Positions 48,867 through 60,097 of a stretch of 64,000 bases of DNA are shown here, piece after piece. The DNA is from Artemisia argyi (Eukaryota; Streptophyta; Magnoliopsida; Asterales; Asteraceae): contig CM060694.1 of NCBI GenBank assembly GCA_030686995.1, positions 92,223,844-92,287,843 of the forward strand, in the 5' to 3' direction. Numbering within the stretch: the stretch's first letter is position 1; each line of letters begins with the position of its first letter. The notes below the pieces were generated by a model. It ran no database searches, had not been told where the DNA came from, and saw nothing but the letters and a program-made list of their open reading frames with translations. The position numbers and the translations under genes were made by a program.

Positions 48867-49564
48867 GTACCCTTAATCGCTGTAACTGTACCAGAATAGT
48901 AACTAGGGTTCATGTTAATCTGGGTCGGGGTAAATTGGGGGTGCGAGGGTTATTATTATTTTATCCGAGTTTTACAGTGGGAGTGTGGGTGTTGACCAGA
49001 GGGTTTAGTGGGCTCAGGTGGGGGATTTGGGCTTTGGATGGTTTTGGGTTTGTTTGTTTTATTTTGGACTTGAATTAATATTGGACTAGGCTTAGTAATT
49101 TTCAGCCTTGTGTTGTAAAATTAAACAAGCACCAAATGTGAAGTTTTCTGAAAAGGTATGGGTTGAAAATGCCAATTCATCCAAAGTATTTCAAGGGTTA
49201 TTATTTCCATTCTTGAATAATTAGAGGGCTGGAATTGATTTTTCTTCAAATAAATCTCTAAGGGACCAAATCTGTCAATTCTGATTCTTAAAGGGCCATT
49301 CTTGTACAATTCTCCAAACTTTGAAGACTTCTTTGGACTTTGTAAACTCAACTTTGACTTTTAAATTCCTGGCTTTGACTTTTTGACTTCATTCCACTCT
49401 CGTGCTCGTTTTTGTCGGTTTTTTATTGATTTTTGTCTTTTTATGAAATATCCGTACTTGCATATTCACAATCACAAAAACACACTTTCTTTGGTAATTT
49501 GGGTTAGTTTTTGGTTCTTTTAGTCATAATTTGGACAAGAAAAGGTGAGTGAAAGCACTCACCA

Positions 49565-50014
49565 ATCCATATCTTTCTTGATTCTCTTACTATTGATGCT
49601 ATACATTGAATTATTATTATTGGAAACATTCAGATTCATATCAACTTCAAATATACGATTTACAACAACAACATTAAAATAAAGAACATTATTTAATGAA
49701 ATAGAAATTTCATTGCTATTAATAGTATGTTTAAAACCAAGATCCAATAAACGAGAAAAGGAAATTACACCTCTAACAATTGAAGGCACATAGTGACAAT
49801 TATTCAAAAATAGTACTAAGCCCGAAGGCAAAACTAATTCAAAAACGCCTATAGCTTCAACGAATGCATGTACTTCATTAACCACGTACAGATGTTGTTG
49901 TCCATAAGCAAACCTCTTCTCAACTCTGAACACCTGCAAAATATTGCATATATGAATACCACATCCCGTATCATATATCCATGAATTCAATTTAGGAGTA
50001 AAAGTAATACTTCA
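49565..50014 (-). pseudogene. Ty1/copia protease-region fragment
   Basis: The minus-strand frame is open from the junction at 50014 to 49559. It encodes the copia retropepsin: Trp-Ile-Tyr-Asp-Thr-Gly-Cys-Gly carries the catalytic Asp-Thr-Gly, then Leu-Asn-Asn-Cys-His-Tyr-x-Pro-Ser and Gly-Val-Ile-Ser-x-Ser-Arg-Leu follow. This is the style of copia polyproteins common in Asteraceae. The fragment is cut on its 5' side by the LTR of another copia element (50015) and on its 3' side by the reverse Athila-like LTR (49564), so RT and integrase are not here. The final residues before 49559 belong to the LTR. Confidence 0.8.
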
Positions 50015-50813
50015 TGTTAGTGCAAATATTACGATATTTAATCTACACAGTCTCGTTTGTTTTGATTGATGACAAACATATAACTTGATACATAACGTAA
50101 AATGTACAAGTTACTTGTAATCTTATTTTGTCTCAACATACATTCAACACCTCTCAACGTCTCGAGTCCTCGTATGCTACAACACAGGTTCGTACATGTT
50201 TGTTATGTGGCATTATGATCAAAGTCCTTGACAAACCATTTAGAATGTTTAAAATACTTTTAGAGTTTTTAAGTATTTTAGGTGTCAAAGTGCACTTTAG
50301 GTATAAAATAGAATAAGTGCCACATTAGGTGTCTAGATAATATTAGTAAGTTTACAATCTATAAAATGTGTCTTATAACAACATAAGTACATAAAACATT
50401 TTTAGTAACTTACTAAATATCATGTAGCAAACTAATATATAAATTTTCTAGTAACTTACAAGTTTACTATGGTATACATTTTAATCAAAATAGAAATTGT
50501 ATAATTACATCATTCCATGGATCACCATGTTCTAGAATATGAATCTTATAAGTTGACTTTAGAAGATTTGGAAAATATCTTAGGTTGATTTACACACTAG
50601 AATCTGTAGAAAGATCATGTAAGATCTTTGTTAGTTTTGTAATATAGCTCATGGTTTTGGAACATGGTTCGGAAAAACCTCTTTACTTGTTTCCTATGAA
50701 TAATAGCTCATGGTTTTTCAAACAACTTGATGAAAATAGACAAACAGATATTTCTCTCTACCCTTTGCATAGATCTTAGATCAATAGAAAACCATGTAGA
50801 AAACACAATTAAC
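50015..50813 (+). repeat. Copia LTR, part 1
   Basis: It begins TGTTAGTGCAAATATT and soon contains GATTGATGACAAACA, a phrase typical of SIRE/Maximus-type copia LTR starts. It breaks the copia protease frame at 50014; the expected duplication would be CTTCA (50010-50014). It is interrupted at 50813 by element A and resumes at 63098. No gene is present. Confidence 0.7.
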
Positions 50814-52613
50814 TGTCACAACCCACAATTTCAGGTCATTTTTCCAAACTTCGACATTCTACTATTCACAAATTACTATTCATCGATCACTATTCATCAT
50901 TTTACTATTCATCATTTTTTAGGTCAATTTGACATTCCGAGACACATTCAGAAATTTTACTATTCACTTGACACTATTCATTTCCGAGAGAAAACCACTA
51001 TTCACGTGCATTACTCATGTCATCGTAAATGTAGTTTACGAGTGTTCAAATTCGCGTGACCGTATTGGTTCAGGAGCGAATTCATGCATTATTATCAGGG
51101 ACACTTCATACGGACTAGAAATAGTCTGCATATCATCATTAGGGCACTTGCATACTATTCCACTCGGAGGATAACTAAATTAATACTTTTGGTATTATTA
51201 ACGATTTACGTATGTTTATTTTGAATAAACGCTAATACGCGAACTATAAATGTGTCTAACATGTCCGACACTCCCGACTATGATCCCAATACATTTTTAT
51301 ACTCATTTTTACAATATAAAAACTATAATATTAGTTTACCCGGTATTTTGGAAATTTAACTAGTACGTATCGTACGTTTAACTTAATAACGACGGTTTTC
51401 ACCAAAATTAAACGATAATCACCCTAACTCTCCGTACTTGTACCCGACATATTTTTGCAATTTTTATAACTTTATTATGACCCGAATAACTTCAATAAAA
51501 TTTATTTTTAGTTAACCCGGTACCCAACTAAACTTAAAACTAATAATACTACACTAAAACCACTAACTTTCTAAAATAAATCACAAAACATTTCCCCCCC
51601 CCTTTCCTCCTTTAGAACCGGCCAACCCCCCCCCCCCCCCCCCCCCCCCCCCCGCTATAGTCTTCAAACATTAAAAACTTCACCAACACTCTTAAATGCT
51701 ACCAAACTTTTGTCTACAAGTATATATTAAACTCTTTTCACTCAATTATCACAAAACTCATTTTACTTGCACTAGAAAAACTTTTTCTCTCTTTTCTCTT
51801 GAGGATTGGATCGACCAAGGTGGTCAAGGAAGCAAAAATCATAAATTTTTACAAGATCATATTGTAAACTTGTTCATTTAGTAGTCCTTGTTAGAGTTTT
51901 GAAATAAAAACTCAAGGATTAGTAGACTTTTTATCATCTAAACTCTCTAAACCATCAAGTAAGTTAACAAACACATTTTTATGATTTTTACAAGTTATTA
52001 TTATGTTTATACATTTTTCTTACAAGATCTCATACATGCATAAACTTGTACCATTCCATTTTTGTATATATTAACTTTGAAGCCCTAGAAATGGAAACAT
52101 ATGAAACCCTTGTTAGACCTAGTGGATTGATGATGTTTAAGGACCCATGACACCCTAAGAAGGTGTATGGTAGGATTAGATTAGCTTTGTGGTGTTTGAA
52201 AGTGGTTTGATGGAGGATGGAACTAGTTTAGAGACTTGAAAATGGTTTTTGAAACTTTTGATATACCTACTGTCCCTATTTTAAATTCGTGGGAAAATCA
52301 GTAGATGATGGCTAAGTTTTGACCAAAGATTTAGAAAATACATTCAAAAACGAAACTTTAGGCGAAAGAATGGACTAAAACAAGCTTATAACGAAGGAGA
52401 TATGATTTTTGCAAATTTAACGACGAAAACTACTTTTACAAAAACTGCTTGCTGTTTGGCAGAATACGACGGGTAATTTGAGGCATTAAACGTAACCTAG
52501 AGGAGCCGAGTTATCAAAAATATACTAGTATATACAAAGACGAATCCGTGGACATAAAGAACAAGGAAAACGAGCCTAAAACGACCGAGTTATACCCGTT
52601 TTAACATTGTCAA

Positions 52614-52661
<48 letters not shown>

Positions 52662-53858
52662 ACAAATAAAAGTAATAACGTGCGTACTAAACGGTATATT
52701 TTCTAGAAAATATTACTAAGGACTATTTTATTATAAAACGAATACGTATGATCCAAGAGAATACTTATACGACTTAACGACGTATTTCAAGGTTTTCAAT
52801 ACAAGGATTATAACGCTAACTTTTTCGTACGAGTTAATATGACAAGTTATATACTCCTATATATGGATATATTTTCCTAAGTATGGAAACCATTTTTCTA
52901 CGACGATAACTAGTATTTTCAAATTACGAGTGGTATGAGTATCATGTGCATGTGCATTCATTTCATTACGGCTTGATCTATGTTAGATCATGATTATTCA
53001 TTTAGGTTGCGGCTAGTACTCGCGCCTCATTGTCTCGACTACTTTTACCTCATTGCACCATCTTTGTACCATCATTTCGAGGTGAGTTCTCATAGCCCCG
53101 TTTTAATTCTATATTTTGATTTCAAATCCCACGGGGGAGAATACATTGCATTACTTATTTTTGTGTACATGCCTAAGTATAAAATTCATACATTGCTTAA
53201 GTTGCCTTATTACCACGTCTTGACAAGTCCCCTTTATTATCATGGACCGTTAATTTCCAGTACTAAGCGGGAGTGAGTGGATAGATCTATCGGGAGTGAC
53301 GCCTCCATCTGTGTTTGGGTTGCTCCAACAGTATTACAGATGCATTTCATGTCTTTATTATTAGAGTGCCTGGTAAACACTCATTGGGGCCAAGTAACGT
53401 CTAGCTTCGGGGTCATGAGCTTAAGAGCCAATGTATATACTTTCCGGACATCCTATTTCTTGGCATTACTTATGGCATTTGTACACTAGATTTTACTTAT
53501 AAACCTATGATTATTCACCAACTTTATGTTGACCGTTTTTCGCAATGTATTTCTCAGGTAACTAATGGCATATTCTCATGGCATTGCATGGAGTCACTTT
53601 GTGTATCAAGGATGACGCGTCACTTTTGGATTTCATGCACTTATGAACTATCGTTTGATTGTACTAAACTATTTCCTTAAACCTTTTCTAACTTTTGGGA
53701 CCTATGTTTTATAACTTTGAATATTTGGAATGAATCAAACGATGTATTTTATAAACGACACTTTAGGTCGTTCAATATTTCCTTGCTTGTGTGCTATGAT
53801 CCGTTACACCCTCAGGTATTCCATTCCGCTGCCATTCAAGTATTTTGGGGGTGTGACA
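50814..53858 (+). repeat. 5' LTR of element A (3045 bp)
   Basis: It starts TGTCACAACCCACAATTTC and ends GGGGGTGTGACA. Features are the ACTATTCA repeat block (50862-51005), two C-runs (about 51595-51602 and 51625-51653), a TA run (52617-52658) and the conserved 3' block (about 53080-53430). The promoter is probably within this LTR, but I could not single out a TATA box from the TA run. Confidence 0.94.
52617..52658. repeat. (TA)n run in the A 5' LTR
   Basis: About 42 bases of TA. The 3' LTR has a shorter run (about 61913-61936). E and F have still shorter TA runs at the homologous place, so a TATA-like element there may have expanded. Confidence 0.85.
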
Positions 53859-53861
53859 GAT

Positions 53862-53873
53862 TGGTACCAGAGC
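53862..53873 (+). other. Primer-binding site of element A (tRNA-Met type)
   Basis: TGGTACCAGAGC starts three bases after the 5' LTR. One mismatch from TGGTATCAGAGC, the complement of initiator tRNA-Met. Confidence 0.85.
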
Positions 53874-54033
53874 TAAGGTTATAGCGAACTAGGTTGCATC
53901 ATAGACCCTAGACTATAACCACACCATCATAGCATATCATCATTTCATCATAAGTGCATATTTACTTATTTTTTTAGGTGATGCCATTATTGCGAGTTAT
54001 TTATTTCTATTTCACCTTGATTATCACAGAGTC

Positions 54034-54957
54034 ATGTCTTTGAATCCCAACACTGTTGTACTTTACACTATATCAGATTCTGATGATGAGGGCTCTGTGT
54101 CCTCCACTGCTGTTTCACCATTTGTTTCTCCTACACCTGAGTTGCCACTTTTGGCGTCAGATGATGATACCGAACCTTTCGAGGAGGAGGAGACGGCTCC
54201 TACTCCCCATGTCCATCCTACTACTACTATCCATTCAGAGCCGAGACTTATGTTTCCTAGGGATAAGACTATCCAGACTGCTAGGAAGAGTGTTCGTTAT
54301 GTTACATCTACTTATAGGAGTCTCCCTAGTCCTACTGTGCCTACACCACCACCACCAGCCTTACCCACTACTACTCCTATGCCTACCTCACTCTTGCCGC
54401 TCAGGAAGCGTGCAAGGCTTACCACTCCAGATTCACCTACCACTGAGACTGATGACTTTTCACAACCACCAGAGTACCACATAGGTGAGAGTTCTAGAGC
54501 GGCTGCGGCTAGGAGCCCTACAGCCGTCACATTAGAGGATCAGATGGGTGCTCAGCAGGAGCAAGTAGACAGGTTGGGGTATAGAGTTGATGAGATTATT
54601 ACCACTCGACTTGAGACTGTTGAGGAGCAGGTTGAGGATTTGGTTCAGGGTAGAGTTAGTATTGATGTGTCTTACCATGGACTCGAGGCACGACAGTTGA
54701 GGCACCAGGAGGAGATTGAGCTACTTAGGGATGAGTTACCTGAGATTCGAGATAGAGCTCAGGCGACACAGGAGACCCAGTGGGAGCAGGTAGACCAGTT
54801 GACACTGCTTCGAGAGAGGGTAGTTGTATTGGAGCGTAGGGATGCTTCTTCTCAGTTACGACTTGAGCATCTTGAAGAGATCGTGGTTGCGATGGATCGT
54901 GAGATTCGCCGCTTGAGGGGAGAGCCTGGACCATCTAGAGCACCGAGAGGAGCCTAG
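54034..54957 (+). CDS. Leader ORF of element A, upstream of gag (307 aa)
   Basis: An intact frame between primer site and gag, in a different frame from gag. Residues 1-60 are acidic with Ser-Asp-Ser-Asp-Asp-Glu and Thr-Glu-Pro-Phe-Glu-Glu. Residues about 60-140 are Pro/Thr/Ser-rich with a basic Arg-Lys-Arg-Ala-Arg patch near 125-130. Then comes Gly-Glu-Ser-Ser, and from about 165 to 295 a Glu/Gln/Leu-rich segment that looks like a coiled coil. The same layout is broken in B (5553-6755) and E (35081-35589). In Asteraceae, similar domains are seen ahead of gag in gypsy proteins. I know of no tested function. Confidence 0.75.
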   Translation: MSLNPNTVVLYTISDSDDEGSVSSTAVSPFVSPTPELPLLASDDDTEPFEEEETAPTPHVHPTTTIHSEPRLMFPRDKTIQTARKSVRYVTSTYRSLPSPTVPTPPPPALPTTTPMPTSLLPLRKRARLTTPDSPTTETDDFSQPPEYHIGESSRAAAARSPTAVTLEDQMGAQQEQVDRLGYRVDEIITTRLETVEEQVEDLVQGRVSIDVSYHGLEARQLRHQEEIELLRDELPEIRDRAQATQETQWEQVDQLTLLRERVVVLERRDASSQLRLEHLEEIVVAMDREIRRLRGEPGPSRAPRGA

Positions 54958-55474
54958 ACGTAGACTGGTATTATATTAGCTTGTATTATTTCCTAGTCCC
55001 GGGGTGTGGGACATAGTTCAAGAACTTGTAGTCTTTTGGTTGTTGTACAAACAAATATATCAAGTGCGACTCTACTATGTTGGAAATGTTGTGCTATATA
55101 TATTATATCGGTCCATGTAGGCCGAAATTTTCATGTATTATATTCATGTGTTGTGATTATATTTATGATGTTTCGTGGTTGCTCTTTATTATTGTCGCAT
55201 TTATACAGATTGTGGTTGTATTCGTACATGTTGTGGTTGTATCGACACAGGTTGTGGATATATATATACGTGACGTGGTTGTTATGGTTGTATATATATA
55301 CATGTCGTGGTTGTATCTAGACAGATTGTGGTTGTACTCGCACATGTCGTGGTTGTATTTATATTTGTTGTGGTTGTATATTTATATACATGTTGTGGGT
55401 GTATATCTTTGGTTCGATGACCATTTCTATTATGATTTTTCTCATGGTTATTTCCATTGTGATTTATCAGAAGT
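54958..55474 (+). repeat. Leader-gag spacer with a GTGGTTGTAT minisatellite
   Basis: About 55205-55400 consists of eight or nine degenerate units of 18-36 bp based on TGTGGTTGTAT followed by ATACAT or similar. Frames on both strands across it are by-products of the repeat. The homologous spacers in B and E are rich in related words but not clearly tandem. Confidence 0.7.
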
Positions 55475-55963
55475 ATGGCACCAAGGAAGAGTAAGACTGC
55501 ACCAGAAACACCCGCCATGACTCAAGCCGCTATCCGCAAATTGGTCAGGGATAGTATTGCAGAAGCTCTAGAGATTGAGAGAGCTGAAGTTGCTGCAAGG
55601 GCTGCTGAGGCTGCTTCTAATACAGGGACGGTTGAACCACCCACTGCTAGGCGTGAATGTACATGGAAAGATTTCAAGATTAGTGATCCTATCAAATTTA
55701 AGGGCACTGAAGGAGCGGTTGCTTTAATCCGCTGGTTTGAAAAGACTGAGAACGTATTTCTCATGTGCGGATGCCCGGACGTCAGCAAGGTAAAATTTGC
55801 TACAGGTATGCTTCTTGATGAAGCTATGTCTTGGTGGAATTCGTATGCTCAGCCGATTGGTATGGAAAATGCTCACAAGCTTACTTGGGAGGAATTCAAG
55901 AAATTGATGACAAAGAAGTTTTGCCCTCGTACTGAGGTGCAAAAGATGGAAACGGAATTTTAG
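55475..55963 (+). CDS. gag: gag N-terminal part of element A, ending at an in-frame amber codon
   Basis: The ATG at 55475 gives Met-Ala-Pro-Arg-Lys, shared with B gag. The 162 codons encode an Ala/Glu-rich start and the first part of the capsid-like core (Ile-Arg-Trp-Phe-Glu-Lys-Thr-Glu, Ser-Trp-Trp-Asn-Ser, Lys-Phe-Cys-Pro-Arg). The TAG at 55961-55963 replaces a residue that is sense in B (an Asp-Glu-Phe-His-Thr-Leu stretch), and the frame continues unshifted to 60076. A single nonsense mutation is the simplest reading, since it falls inside the capsid domain. Programmed readthrough is possible but is not the usual position. Confidence 0.85.
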   Translation: MAPRKSKTAPETPAMTQAAIRKLVRDSIAEALEIERAEVAARAAEAASNTGTVEPPTARRECTWKDFKISDPIKFKGTEGAVALIRWFEKTENVFLMCGCPDVSKVKFATGMLLDEAMSWWNSYAQPIGMENAHKLTWEEFKKLMTKKFCPRTEVQKMETEF

Positions 55964-55969
55964 GAGCTT

Positions 55970-58900
55970 GTGACTAAAGGTGATGACATTGAGACTTATT
56001 TCAGGAGATTTCAGGAGTTGGCTGCATTATGTCCAACTATGGTTCCCGATGATGAGATAAAGATGGAAAACTTTGTTGGTGGATTGCCTGAAAGTGTTCG
56101 AGGAGATGTGATTTCTTTTGACCCTCAATCAATGGAAGAGGCTATTCGTATAACTCAGAAACTCATGGTCCAAGTGGTCAAAGGGAAAGCTGCTGTCAAC
56201 AACAATAACCGTTCAAACAACACCAACTACGCCAACACTCGGAACAACAACAACTATAACAACAATCGGAACCGCAACTATCCCAATAACCGAAACAACA
56301 ATCCAAATAACAACAACAACAACAACAACAAGAGAAGGTTTGATTACAACCAAGGTGGATATGCTGTTCAGCCGCCACCTAAGAGACAGGAAGTAGCAAA
56401 GGTTTATGCTGCAGGACCAAATGACAGAAAAGGTTACACTGGTAACCTACCTAAATGTGAAAGGTGTCAGAAGCATCATAACCCAGGTCGTTGTCCAGAT
56501 ATTTGTGGCAATTGCAAGAAGCTTGGTCACCACGTCAAAGATTGTAGACTTCCAATCGTGGGTGACAATCAGAAACCACCAGTAACATGCTATGGTTGTG
56601 GAGAAATTGGACATTTTAAGAGTGATTGTCCAAAGAAGGGGAAGAATCAAGGAACTGGAAATCAAGATGGAAAAGCTCGAGGAAGAGCTTATGTCATGGG
56701 ACGAGACGATATCAAAGAAGACCCGAATGTTGTTGCGGGTACGTTCCTCGTTAATAATCGTTATGCATCCATTTTATTTGATTCAGGAGCGGATAGAAGT
56801 TTTGTTTCTATTGCATTTGCACCTTTGCTTAACATAGAACCTACCCCATTAGACATTTCCTATATCGTTGAATTAGCCGATGGGTCTCTAGTTAACACCA
56901 ACACCATTATCCGTGGTTGCACTATAAATTTCCTAAACCATCCATTCAATATAGACCTTATGCCCGTAGAAATTGGAAGTTTCGACGTTGTTATCGGTAT
57001 GGATTGGTTATCTCGGCATCGAGCGAGAATTATTTGTGATGAGAAAGTTGTTCACCTTCCTTATAACGGTGAAACTTTGGTTGTTCACGGAGAGCGAAGT
57101 GGAACTAGACTCAGTATTATATCGTGCATTAAGACCGAGAAGTACATAAAGAAGGGTTGTTATGCATTCTTGGCTCACATCACGGAGAAGAAGTCGGATG
57201 AGAAACGACTTGAAGATGTGCCAATTGTTAAGGAATTTCAAGAAGTTTTTCCGGAAGAATTTCCAGGACTTCCGCCTACACGCCAAGTTGAGTTTCAAAT
57301 TGAATTAGTGCCAGGAGCTGCACCGATTGCACGAGCACCGTATAGACTTGCACCTTCGGAAATGCAAGAATTGTCGAATCAACTGCAAGAACTTTTGGAC
57401 AAAGGATTCATTAGACCGAGTTCCTCGCCTTGGGGAGCGCCGGTTTTGTTTGTGAAGAAGAAGGACGGAACTTTCAGAATGTGCATCGACTATCGTGAGC
57501 TGAACAAATTAACGGTTAAGAACCGTTATCCACTCCCCAGAATTGACGACTTGTTCGACCAGTTACAAGGTTCTAGTTTTTATTCCAAGATTGATTTAAG
57601 ATCCGGTTACCATCAACTTAAGGTTCGGGAAAAGGATATCCCGAAGACGGCATTTAGAACACGCTATGGTCATTATGAGTTTCAAGTGATGCCTTTTGGA
57701 TTAACCAACGCACCTGCGGTATTTATGGATCTCATGAATAGGGTGTGCAAACCGTATCTTGATAAGTTTGTGATCGTATTCATTGACGATATCTTGATTT
57801 ATTCCAAGAGTAAGGAAGATCACGAAGAACACCTCAGAACAATCCTGGAACTACTCAAGAAGGAGCAATTGTATGCCAAATTTTCTAAGTGTGATTTTTG
57901 GATACGAAGAGTTCAATTTCTTGGCCACGTCATTGATAGCCAAGGTTTACAAGTCGACCCAGCAAAGATCGAGGCAGTTAAGGATTGGGCTACGCCCAAG
58001 TCTCCTACGGAAATTCGTCAATTCCTAGGACTTGCCGGATATTACAGAAGGTTTATTGAAGGGTTTTCTAAGATAGCAAAGTCGTTGACAAAGCTGACAC
58101 AAAAGAATGAAAAGTACGAGTGGGGAGAAAAACAAGAGTTCGCATTTCAACTATTGAAACAAAAGCTGTGTAGCGCACCGATTTTGTCACTACCTGAAGG
58201 TATTGAGAACTTTGTGGTATATTGCGATGCTTCGCATCAAGGGCTTGGAGCTGTGCTAATGCAACACGAGAAGGTGATAGCTTATGCATCTAGGCAGCTT
58301 AAGATACACGAGAAAAATTACACTACGCACGACTTGGAATTGGGTGCGGTAGTTTTTGCACTCAAGATTTGGAGACACTACCTTTATGGTACTAAGTGTA
58401 TAATTTTTACCTACCACAAGAGCTTACAGCATATACTCGATCAGAAGGAACTTAATATGAGACAACGTCGTTGGCTAGAGTTGTTGAGTGATTACGATTG
58501 TGAAATCCGATATCACCCAGGAAAAGCGAATGTTGTAGTAGATGCACTTAGCCGAAAAGAACGACTCAAACCTTTGAGAGTTAGGTCATTAGGAATGACT
58601 ATCATTTCGCCATTACCATCGAAAATTCTAGAAGCTCAGATTGAGGCTCTCAAAGAAGAAAACCGACCACATGAGAAACTTTATGGTATGCCAGAAAGCG
58701 AAAATGGCTTTGTAAAGAGATCGGATGGAGTGTTATGCTTCAAGGACCGAAGTTGGATACCACTCTATGGTGGAGTGCGAGAATTGATTATGCATGAATC
58801 ACACAAGTCGAAGTACTCTATTCATCCAGGTTCTGATAAGATGTATCAGGATCTCAAAAAGCTTTATTGGTGGCCGAATATGAAGGCAGAAATAGCTACG

Positions 58901-60076
58901 TACGTCAGCAAATGTCTTACTTGTGCTAAAGTGAAAGCCGAATACCAGAAACCGTCAGGGTTACTTCAACAACCAGAGATTCCACAATGGAAGTGGGAAC
59001 GGATTGCTATGGATTTTGTCACTAAACTTCCAAAGACGTCAGGAGGTTTCGATGCTATTTGGGTAATCATTGATCGACTTACCAAATCAGCTCATTTCAT
59101 ACCCATTAGAGAGACTTATTCAATGGAACAACTTGCTAGACTTTATGTCAAGGAAATAGTCTCAAGACACGGTGCACCAGTTTCCATCATTTCCGACAGA
59201 GATAGTCGTTTTACTTCAAACTTTTGGCGGTCATTACAAGATTCTTTTGGATCCAAATTAGACATGAGCACTGCTTACCATCCTCAGACCGATGGTCAGA
59301 GTGAGAGAACTATTCAAACACTTGAAGACATGCTTAGAGCATGTGTGATTGACTTTGGAAGTGGTTGGGCTAACCATTTGCCGTTAATCGAGTTTTCCTA
59401 TAACAACAGTTACCATTCGAGCATTAAGGCTGCACCATTCGAGGCACTTTATGGTCGTAAGTGTCGATCTCCAGTTTGTTGGGCCGAAGTCGGTGAAGTA
59501 CAATGTACTGGCCCGGAGATGGTACAAGAAACAACAAAAAAGATAATTCAAATTCGAGAGAGACTCGAAACTGCAAGAAGTCGACAGAAAAGCTACGCAG
59601 ATGTTCGACGCAAACCATTGGAATTTCAGGTCGGAGACAAAGTCATGTTGAAAGTCTCGCCTTGGAAGGGCGTGATACGATTTGGAAAACGCGGGAAGTT
59701 GAACCCGAGATACATTGGGCCATTCAAGATCCTAGAGAGGATTGGTCCGGTTGCTTACAAGCTTGAACTTCCATCAGAACTTAGCAACGTACATAACACG
59801 TTTCATGTTTCGAACCTCAAGAAATGTCTTTCGGACGAGTCTGCCATTATACCATTAGAAGAAATACAACTCGATGACAAGCTTAACTTTGTGGATGAAC
59901 CAGTTGAAATAATGGATCGCGAGATCAAACAATTGAAACAAAGTCGAATTCCGATCGTGAAGGTTCGTTGGAATTCTCGAAGAGGGCCCGAGTTTACTTG
60001 GGAACGAGAAGACCAAATGCGACGCAAGTATCCACAACTTTTCACCGAGCCTAGTACCGAGACCAACACTAACTGA
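55970..60076 (+). CDS. pol: gag-pol polyprotein of element A after the amber codon (1368 aa)
   Basis: Residue numbers count from 55970, a GTG; it is a frame limit rather than a real start. An Asn-rich linker (75-125) precedes two CCHC knuckles (179-192 and 207-220). The protease Asp-Ser-Gly starts at 271. Reverse transcriptase (about 430-640) has Asp-Asp at 606-607. RNase H keeps Asp753, Glu790 and Asp858, but residue 815 is Tyr where Asp is expected (Phe-Thr-Tyr-His). Integrase has His945 and Cys982/985 of its zinc module and the catalytic Asp1015, Asp1076 and Glu1112, with the standard 35 residues between the last two. A GPF module (about 1245-1285) and Tekay-type chromodomain (about 1310-1358) end it. 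Chromodomains direct integration to marked chromatin in this group. Confidence 0.93.
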   Translation: MTKGDDIETYFRRFQELAALCPTMVPDDEIKMENFVGGLPESVRGDVISFDPQSMEEAIRITQKLMVQVVKGKAAVNNNNRSNNTNYANTRNNNNYNNNRNRNYPNNRNNNPNNNNNNNNKRRFDYNQGGYAVQPPPKRQEVAKVYAAGPNDRKGYTGNLPKCERCQKHHNPGRCPDICGNCKKLGHHVKDCRLPIVGDNQKPPVTCYGCGEIGHFKSDCPKKGKNQGTGNQDGKARGRAYVMGRDDIKEDPNVVAGTFLVNNRYASILFDSGADRSFVSIAFAPLLNIEPTPLDISYIVELADGSLVNTNTIIRGCTINFLNHPFNIDLMPVEIGSFDVVIGMDWLSRHRARIICDEKVVHLPYNGETLVVHGERSGTRLSIISCIKTEKYIKKGCYAFLAHITEKKSDEKRLEDVPIVKEFQEVFPEEFPGLPPTRQVEFQIELVPGAAPIARAPYRLAPSEMQELSNQLQELLDKGFIRPSSSPWGAPVLFVKKKDGTFRMCIDYRELNKLTVKNRYPLPRIDDLFDQLQGSSFYSKIDLRSGYHQLKVREKDIPKTAFRTRYGHYEFQVMPFGLTNAPAVFMDLMNRVCKPYLDKFVIVFIDDILIYSKSKEDHEEHLRTILELLKKEQLYAKFSKCDFWIRRVQFLGHVIDSQGLQVDPAKIEAVKDWATPKSPTEIRQFLGLAGYYRRFIEGFSKIAKSLTKLTQKNEKYEWGEKQEFAFQLLKQKLCSAPILSLPEGIENFVVYCDASHQGLGAVLMQHEKVIAYASRQLKIHEKNYTTHDLELGAVVFALKIWRHYLYGTKCIIFTYHKSLQHILDQKELNMRQRRWLELLSDYDCEIRYHPGKANVVVDALSRKERLKPLRVRSLGMTIISPLPSKILEAQIEALKEENRPHEKLYGMPESENGFVKRSDGVLCFKDRSWIPLYGGVRELIMHESHKSKYSIHPGSDKMYQDLKKLYWWPNMKAEIATYVSKCLTCAKVKAEYQKPSGLLQQPEIPQWKWERIAMDFVTKLPKTSGGFDAIWVIIDRLTKSAHFIPIRETYSMEQLARLYVKEIVSRHGAPVSIISDRDSRFTSNFWRSLQDSFGSKLDMSTAYHPQTDGQSERTIQTLEDMLRACVIDFGSGWANHLPLIEFSYNNSYHSSIKAAPFEALYGRKCRSPVCWAEVGEVQCTGPEMVQETTKKIIQIRERLETARSRQKSYADVRRKPLEFQVGDKVMLKVSPWKGVIRFGKRGKLNPRYIGPFKILERIGPVAYKLELPSELSNVHNTFHVSNLKKCLSDESAIIPLEEIQLDDKLNFVDEPVEIMDREIKQLKQSRIPIVKVRWNSRRGPEFTWEREDQMRRKYPQLFTEPSTETNTN

Positions 60077-60097
60077 ATTCAGGGACTGAATTCCTTT

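Larger units (their letters stand above)
46931..49564 (-). repeat. Athila-like LTR in reverse orientation (left boundary uncertain)
   Basis: The minus strand from 49564 begins TGGTGAGTGC and opens with a short palindrome (arms GGTGAGTG and CACTCACC), like the start of the G LTR. It continues with similar GTCAAAG and TTTGGTCCC phrases (about 49230-49380), a GCCCAAA/GAGCCCACT region (about 49000-49050) and a minus-strand TATA at 48583-48590. It is therefore a diverged Athila-type LTR facing the G LTR. I cannot tell whether it is a solo LTR or part of an element. The sequence to its right is copia pol. Confidence 0.5.

Noticed and set aside
48812..49078. 88-codon frame in the reverse Athila-like LTR
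   Set aside because: Begins in the 39-bp duplication, has no domain, and lies opposite LTR landmarks.
52980..53276. Frames of about 100 codons recurring in the A, E and F LTRs (also 62213-62554)
   Set aside because: They recur only because the LTR is repeated. The frames are not preserved in all copies, and they lie in a conserved noncoding block.
54056..54484. 142-codon frame overlapping the A leader ORF
   Set aside because: Shadow frame of Pro/Thr-rich coding sequence (CTN and CCN codons read out of phase).
55077..55520. 147-codon frame over the leader-gag spacer of A, and its antisense partners
   Set aside because: It translates the GTGGTTGTAT minisatellite and runs into gag in another frame; a repeat by-product.
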